DNA of 10,758 nucleotides, from positions 1 to 10,758 of the forward strand of contig CAMNCR010000136.1 of assembly GCA_946534455.1 (NCBI GenBank), read 5' to 3'. Shown in pieces: positions 6,237 through 10,758 of the stretch. Source of the stretch: an uncultured Clostridia bacterium (GTDB lineage Bacteria; Bacillota; Clostridia; Christensenellales; Aristaeellaceae). Both the position numbers and the translations under genes were made by a program. The notes under the pieces were generated by a model, which saw nothing but the letters and a program-made list of their open reading frames with translations, was not told the DNA's origin and did no database searches. Each line of letters begins with the position of its first letter. Position 1 is the stretch's first letter.

Positions 6237-7562
6237 ATGCTGGACGCGGAAACATTGTGGCAAAAGACCTGCTCCATGATTGAGCAGGACATGAATTTTG
6301 TTTCCTATAATACATGGGTGGATGGCAATATGACCCCCGTCCGGGTGGAGGGGGATCAGCTGATCGTATGCATTAAAATGGACAGCATGCGCCCGATGAT
6401 TGTGAACAAGTATGTGCCGGTGATCGACAAGCGGCTGAGCGAGGCCGCCGGCACGGCCATGCACGTTCAGCTCCTGACGCGCAAGGAGCTGGAGGCCATG
6501 GAGGAGCTGACGGAGAAGAATCCGGGGGACGACGATCCGAGGCTGAATCCGAAGTATACCTTTGAGAACTTTGTCGTGGGCGGCGGAAACCGCTTTGCCC
6601 ACGCGGCGGCGCTGGCGGTCGCGGAGACGCCCGCGGATGCCTACAATCCGCTGTTTATCTACGGCGGAGTGGGTCTGGGGAAAACCCACCTGATGCAGGC
6701 GATCGGTCACTTCATCCATCGGGAGCATCCGGAGATGAAGATCCTCTACATGACCAGCGAAATGTTCACCAATGAGCTGATCAGCGCGATTCAGGCGCAC
6801 AGCACCTTTGAATTCCGGGAAAAGATCCGGAGCGTGGACGTACTGATGGTGGACGATGTGCAGTTCATCGCGGGGCGGGAGAGCACGCAGCAGGAGTTCT
6901 TCAACACCTTCAACGAGCTGCACAACGAGGGCAAGCAGATTGTGCTGACCAGCGACAAGCCGCCCAAGGAGATTCAGCGGCTGGAGGAGCGGCTGTGCTC
7001 CCGGTTCGAGTGGGGACTGGTGGCGGATATTCAGCGGCCGGATATCGACACGAGGGTTGCGATTCTCCGGGAAAAGTGTCTGCAGGATCATTTCCAGGTG
7101 CCGGACGACGTGCTTCAGCTGATCGCGGGAAAGATCGACACCAATATCCGGGAGCTGGAGGGCTGCCTGACACGGCTGGAGGCCTATGCCAACCTGACGC
7201 GGTCCCCGGTGACCATGGAGCTGTGCGAGATGGCGCTGAAGGAGATCTTTGACCAGCGGCGGCATAAGCAGATTACGGCGGAGCTGATCATGGACACGGT
7301 GTGCAACTACTACGGGCTGACCATCGGGGAGCTGACCGGGCCGACGCGGAAGCGGGAGATTACCGTTCCCAGACAGATCGCCATGTACCTGACGCGGGAA
7401 ATGACGGGCATGAGCCTGCCGCAGATCGGGACGGTGTTCGGTGGCCGGGATCATACGACGGTGCTGCACAGCTGCAAAACCACGGAGGCCAACGCCAAGA
7501 CCAATCCGACCGTGGGCGCGGTGCTGGAGGATATCAAGCGCATGGTCCGGAACGCGCAATAA
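6237..7562 (+). CDS. dnaA: Chromosomal replication initiator protein DnaA
   Basis: DnaA is the AAA+ ATPase that binds DnaA boxes at oriC, opens the DNA and helps load the helicase. The protein has 441 residues, close to the roughly 446 of Bacillus subtilis. Domain I (about 1-80) begins LWQKTCSMIEQDMNFVSYNTW; domain II is short. Domain III has Walker A GGVGLGKT (143-150), Walker B LMVDD (203-207), LTSD (237-240), and LCSRFEWGL (253-261) with Arg256 as the probable arginine finger. Domain IV carries the DNA-binding signature GGRDHTTVLH (402-411). The ATG at 6237 has GGAGG seven bases upstream and begins the conserved domain I; the open frame to 6033 runs through the promoter. The gene is alone in its transcript: a strong terminator follows, and dnaN, its usual neighbour, is not next to it. 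Confidence 0.97.
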   Translation: MLDAETLWQKTCSMIEQDMNFVSYNTWVDGNMTPVRVEGDQLIVCIKMDSMRPMIVNKYVPVIDKRLSEAAGTAMHVQLLTRKELEAMEELTEKNPGDDDPRLNPKYTFENFVVGGGNRFAHAAALAVAETPADAYNPLFIYGGVGLGKTHLMQAIGHFIHREHPEMKILYMTSEMFTNELISAIQAHSTFEFREKIRSVDVLMVDDVQFIAGRESTQQEFFNTFNELHNEGKQIVLTSDKPPKEIQRLEERLCSRFEWGLVADIQRPDIDTRVAILREKCLQDHFQVPDDVLQLIAGKIDTNIRELEGCLTRLEAYANLTRSPVTMELCEMALKEIFDQRRHKQITAELIMDTVCNYYGLTIGELTGPTRKREITVPRQIAMYLTREMTGMSLPQIGTVFGGRDHTTVLHSCKTTEANAKTNPTVGAVLEDIKRMVRNAQ

Positions 7563-7592
7563 ACCGGCATATAAATAAGAAACAGGTTTTCG

Positions 7593-7617
7593 AACGGGGC
7601 GGCCTGCCCCGTTTTTT
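7593..7617 (+). terminator. Intrinsic terminator of dnaA
   Basis: AACGGGGC (7593-7600) pairs with GCCCCGTT (7606-7613) around a 5-nt loop, and the 3' arm runs into six T residues (7612-7617). It lies 30 bp after the dnaA stop and separates dnaA from pheS. Confidence 0.9.
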
Positions 7618-7626
7618 CTGTCTTCC

Positions 7627-7655
7627 TTGACAATTCAGGGGACAAGTGATAGAAA
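7627..7655 (+). promoter_or_regulatory. Promoter of pheST
   Basis: A perfect TTGACA (7627-7632), a 17-bp spacer ending in TGA, and TAGAAA (7650-7655) form an extended -10 promoter. It starts 10 bp after the dnaA terminator. The leader would be only about 33 nt, too short for a T-box riboswitch or an attenuator. Confidence 0.7.
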
Positions 7656-7694
7656 TAGGGGCGTTAGCGATTATTCGGACAGGAGTGAACGGGA

Positions 7695-8717
7695 ATGGAA
7701 GAACGGATCAGAGCGCTGCGGGAGCAGATGGAGCAGAGATTATCGCAGGTGGATTCCAAGGAGAAGCTGGCCGCCTTCTGGCAGGACTTCCTGGGCAAGA
7801 AGGGAAGCATCGCGGATCTCATGAAGGGCCTTGGCGCGGTGGCCAAGGAGGACCGTCCCGCCATGGGCAAGGTGATCAATGAGTTCAAAGCGTTCGCCGA
7901 AAAGCAATACGAAGCCATGAGCGAAAAGATGGAGCAGATGGAGATGGCCGCCCGGAATCGGCTGGAGGCGGTCGATATCACGCTGCCCGGCACCAAGCGG
8001 CCCCTCGGCGGGCTTCATCCGCTGTCCATCGTGCGGGATGAAATGATCAACGTGTTTGCCGGCATGGGATTTGAAATCTTTGACGGCCCCGAGATCGAGG
8101 ACGACGATCACAACTTTACCCGGCTGAACGTGCCCAAGGATCATCCCTCCCGGGATATGCAGGACACGTTCTATCTGGATTCGGAATGGCTGCTCCGCAC
8201 CCAGACCAGCGGCGGGCAGATCCGCGTCATGGACATGGAAAAGCCGCCCATCAAGGTGCTGTCTCCCGGGCGCGTGTTCCGCTCCGACAGCGATGCGACC
8301 CATTCTCCCATGTTCCACCAGATGGAAGGTCTGGTGGTGGACCGGAACATCACGCTGTGCGATCTGCAGGGAATGCTGGATAAATTCGTTAAGCAGATTT
8401 TTGACGACAGCGTTCGGACGCGGCTGCGTCCCAGCTATTTCCCCTTCACCGAGCCGAGCGTGGAGGTGGATGTGAGCTGCTTTGAGTGCGGCGGAAAGGG
8501 CTGCTCCCTGTGCAAGCACACGGGCTGGATCGAGGTGCTGGGCGGCGGCGTCGTGCATCCGCATGTGCTGGAAAACTGCGGGATCGACCCCAGCGTCTAT
8601 TCCGGGATTGCCTTCGGCATCGGCATCGAGCGGATCACGATGCTGAAGTATGGCATCAACAATATCGGACTGCTGTTTGAAAACGATCTTCGGTTCCTGA
8701 AACAGTTCAGAGAGTGA
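7695..8717 (+). CDS. pheS: Phenylalanine-tRNA ligase alpha subunit
   Basis: PheS is the catalytic subunit of the alpha2-beta2 class II enzyme that charges tRNA-Phe with phenylalanine. The 340 residues match the usual bacterial length. A helical coiled-coil N-terminus (1-90) that contacts tRNA is followed by the catalytic core: HPLSIVRDEMINVFAGMGFE (108-127, motif 1), GRVFRSDSDATHSP (192-205, motif 2), FPFTEPSVEVDV (249-260), and GIAFGIGIERITML (304-317, motif 3). A four-cysteine insert (Cys262, 265, 270, 273) resembles that of other Bacillota PheS proteins. AGGAG nine bases before the ATG supports the start. pheT follows after 65 bp and is surely co-transcribed. Confidence 0.97.
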   Translation: MEERIRALREQMEQRLSQVDSKEKLAAFWQDFLGKKGSIADLMKGLGAVAKEDRPAMGKVINEFKAFAEKQYEAMSEKMEQMEMAARNRLEAVDITLPGTKRPLGGLHPLSIVRDEMINVFAGMGFEIFDGPEIEDDDHNFTRLNVPKDHPSRDMQDTFYLDSEWLLRTQTSGGQIRVMDMEKPPIKVLSPGRVFRSDSDATHSPMFHQMEGLVVDRNITLCDLQGMLDKFVKQIFDDSVRTRLRPSYFPFTEPSVEVDVSCFECGGKGCSLCKHTGWIEVLGGGVVHPHVLENCGIDPSVYSGIAFGIGIERITMLKYGINNIGLLFENDLRFLKQFRE

Positions 8718-8782
8718 ACGCGGCCTGACCGGCGAAAGACGGGTGCGGGCGGAAACGAAGAAGGATAAGGGAGGAACGGAAG

Positions 8783-10758
8783 ATGAAGGTACCTTTCAGC
8801 TGGCTGAAGGAATATGTTGATATTGATATCCCGGTGGAAAGCCTGGTGGAAAAGCTCTTCAGCTGCGGCTTTGAGGTGGAGGAGCTGATTGACCTGGGGG
8901 CGGAGGTCTCCGGCGTGGTGGTGGGCGAGGTGGTCGCCTGCGAGCCCATCGAGGGGACGCATCTGACCCGCTGCCAGGTGAACACGGGAAACGGGGAGCC
9001 GATTCAGATTCTGACCGGCGCTCCGAACGTCTACGAGGGCATGCACACCCCGGCCGCGCTGGATGGCAGCCGGCTGCCGGGCGGCATCCAGATTCACGCG
9101 AAGCCCATGATGGGGCTGCCCTCCAACGGCATGCTCTGCTCCGGCGATGAGCTGGGGCTGAACGATGATCTGTACCCCGGCGCGGAGGTTTACGGCCTGA
9201 TGGATCTGCCGAAGGATACGGTGCCCGGGACGGACATCCGCGAGGTGGTCGGGCTGAACGACTACATTCTGGATATTTCCATCACGGCGAACCGGCCCGA
9301 CTGCCAGAGCATTCTGGGCATTGCCCGGGAGGTGGCCGCGTTTCTGCATAAGCCCCTGAAGATGCCCGCGACGGATTACACGGTTTCGGACTATGTTTTC
9401 CCCGACCTGGAGGTCCGGGTGGACGCGCCGGATCTTTGCCCGCGCTATCTGGGCCACGGGGTGCGGAACATCCAGGTGGGGCCCAGCCCCCGGTGGATGA
9501 AGCGGCATCTGGCGCTGTGCGGCCTGCGCAGCATCTCCAACGTGGTGGATATTACCAACTACGTGCTGCTGGAGATCGGGCAGCCCATGCATGCCTTTGA
9601 CATGGAGCAGCTGCAGGATCGGAAAATCATCGTGCGGCGGGCGACGGAGGGAGAAACCATCCAGACGCTGGATGAGAAGACCTTCACCCTGACGACGGAG
9701 AACCTGGTGATCTGCGACGGCAACCGCCCTGTCGCCCTGGCGGGCATTATGGGCGGACTGAACAGCGAGATTACGGAGAACACCCGGCAGCTGCTGTTCG
9801 AGGCCGCGAAGTTCGCCCGGGACAATGTGCGCAGAACGTCCCGCGCGCTGGGACAGAGCAGCGATTCCTCCGCCCGGTTTGAAAAGGGCATCAGCGAATA
9901 TACCACGGAGCTGGGCATGGCCCGTGCGCTGCATCTGATTCAGGAGCTGGGCTGCGGAGAGATTACGGCCAGCGCCTTTGACTGCTCGGCCGGCGCGCCG
10001 CGGGAAGGCAAGCGCTTCACGGCCAGCCTGGCGAGGATCAATGCCATCCTGGGCATCGAGGTGCCCGCGGAGGAGGTGCTGCGGATTCTGGAGAGCCTCC
10101 AGTTCGAGGTGACGAGGGAGGGAGACCTGCTGACCGTCACCGCGCCGCGGTACCGGGAGGATATCGAGGTAGGCGAGCCGGATCTGGCGGAGGAGGTCAT
10201 CCGGGAATACGGCTACGAGCACGTGGTACCGACCTTCCTGAAGGATTCCATGGTGACCAGCGGCGGCAAGACGCCCGAGCAGCAGCGGAGAGACCGGGTG
10301 AAGCGCGTGATGTGCGCCGAGGGATACCATGAGGTGTGCACGCTGTCCTTCTACGCGGACGCGGATCTGGACGCCCTGCGCATTCCGGAAGAGGGCCGGA
10401 GGGTGCTGCGGATTCAGAACCCGATTTCGGTCAATCTGGGCATCATGCGGCCGCTGCTGGCGCCCAGCATGCTGAAAATCGTGGTGGAAAACCTGAAGAA
10501 GGGAAATCTGGAGGGGCGCATTTTCGAGCTGGCGAACATCTATCTGCCGGCGGAGAAGGACGGCGAGGCACCGGCGGAGAAGCCTCATCTGGGCTTTGCG
10601 GCCTTTGGAGACGCGGAGGATTTCTTCACGGTCAAGGGCAGCCTGGAGGCGCTGGGAGAGGCGCTGGGGCTGAAGCTGGAGCTGGAGCGCGCGGAGGACG
10701 TTCCCTATCTGCATCCGGGCATTGCCGCCAGGATTCTGTGCGAAGGGGAGCAGGTAGG
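8783..10758 (+). CDS. pheT: Phenylalanine-tRNA ligase beta subunit (3' end outside window)
   Basis: The frame is open from the ATG at 8783 to the window edge, 658 codons of a protein usually near 800 residues. It starts MKVPFSWLKEYVDIDIP, typical of PheT, with GGGAGG eight bases upstream. Domains in order: N-terminal lobe; tRNA-binding OB fold (about 40-150, with VVVGEVVACEP and QILTGAPNV); B3/B4 editing region (about 210-375, with SISNVVDITNYVLLEIGQP and MHAFD); RRTSRALGQSSDSSARFEKG (351-370); B5 domain (about 410-480, ending near DLAEEVIREYGYE); and part of the catalytic-like domain. The C-terminal ferredoxin-fold anticodon-binding domain lies beyond the window. The truncation is only the sequence boundary, with no frameshift or stop seen. 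Confidence 0.96.
   Translation, partial: MKVPFSWLKEYVDIDIPVESLVEKLFSCGFEVEELIDLGAEVSGVVVGEVVACEPIEGTHLTRCQVNTGNGEPIQILTGAPNVYEGMHTPAALDGSRLPGGIQIHAKPMMGLPSNGMLCSGDELGLNDDLYPGAEVYGLMDLPKDTVPGTDIREVVGLNDYILDISITANRPDCQSILGIAREVAAFLHKPLKMPATDYTVSDYVFPDLEVRVDAPDLCPRYLGHGVRNIQVGPSPRWMKRHLALCGLRSISNVVDITNYVLLEIGQPMHAFDMEQLQDRKIIVRRATEGETIQTLDEKTFTLTTENLVICDGNRPVALAGIMGGLNSEITENTRQLLFEAAKFARDNVRRTSRALGQSSDSSARFEKGISEYTTELGMARALHLIQELGCGEITASAFDCSAGAPREGKRFTASLARINAILGIEVPAEEVLRILESLQFEVTREGDLLTVTAPRYREDIEVGEPDLAEEVIREYGYEHVVPTFLKDSMVTSGGKTPEQQRRDRVKRVMCAEGYHEVCTLSFYADADLDALRIPEEGRRVLRIQNPISVNLGIMRPLLAPSMLKIVVENLKKGNLEGRIFELANIYLPAEKDGEAPAEKPHLGFAAFGDAEDFFTVKGSLEALGEALGLKLELERAEDVPYLHPGIAARILCEGEQV

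Noticed and set aside
6171..7559. 462-codon open frame on the minus strand
   Set aside because: It is the antisense shadow of dnaA, with the same Arg/Leu/His-rich composition and no domain.
7740..8564. 274-codon open frame on the minus strand
   Set aside because: It is antisense to pheS, whose catalytic motifs are complete.
8718..8782. Possible regulatory element between pheS and pheT
   Set aside because: I found only the pheT ribosome site; no stem of useful length or promoter is visible.
8597..10714. 705-codon open frame on the minus strand
   Set aside because: It is antisense to pheT and the end of pheS. The translation is rich in Gln, His, Leu and Arg and shows no domain.
1..10758. Mobile element, CRISPR array, defence system or tRNA genes
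   Set aside because: No transposase or integrase motif, spaced direct repeats or cloverleaf was seen. Apart from noncoding gaps, the window is filled by housekeeping and wall genes.

Overview
The window looks like chromosomal DNA of a GC-rich member of the Bacillota, most likely class Clostridia (perhaps a gut or rumen lineage). The reasons are strong AGGAGG-type ribosome sites, vegetative TTGACA/TATAAT-type promoters, a Bacillota-style PheS with a CxxC...CxxC insert, and an FHA-SEDS-PBP cell-wall module. This lineage call is inference; no rRNA or other marker is present.

Layout: a divergent intergenic region (about 5699-6236) splits the window. To its left, six genes on the minus strand (5698 down to 143) form one likely operon: a 162-aa protein I do not recognise, an FHA-domain membrane protein, a SEDS (FtsW/RodA/SpoVE) glycan polymerase, a class B penicillin-binding protein, a secreted CHAP-like cysteine hydrolase and a YhhN-family membrane protein (lysoplasmalogenase-like). 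A hairpin at 108-129 closes this side. To its right, on the plus strand, come dnaA (complete) with its own promoter and a strong terminator, then pheS and pheT with a separate promoter. pheT runs off the right edge.

The divergent region has the features of a replication origin: one perfect DnaA box, several near-matches, a 52-nt tract of about 87% A+T, and genes transcribed away from it on both sides. One DnaA-box-like site covers the -35 element of the cell-wall operon promoter. The dnaA leader is about 140 nt and contains two hairpins, one followed by four T residues.

The genes make sense together as growth functions near an origin: replication initiation, phenylalanyl-tRNA charging, and a SEDS-PBP peptidoglycan synthase with an FHA adaptor and a wall hydrolase. 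I see no mobile element, CRISPR array, tRNA, rRNA or defence system. The unusual points are the gene order around dnaA (no dnaN, recF or gyrB beside it), the arrangement of boxes and promoters, the unidentified first gene of the operon, and a string of small hairpins at the left edge.
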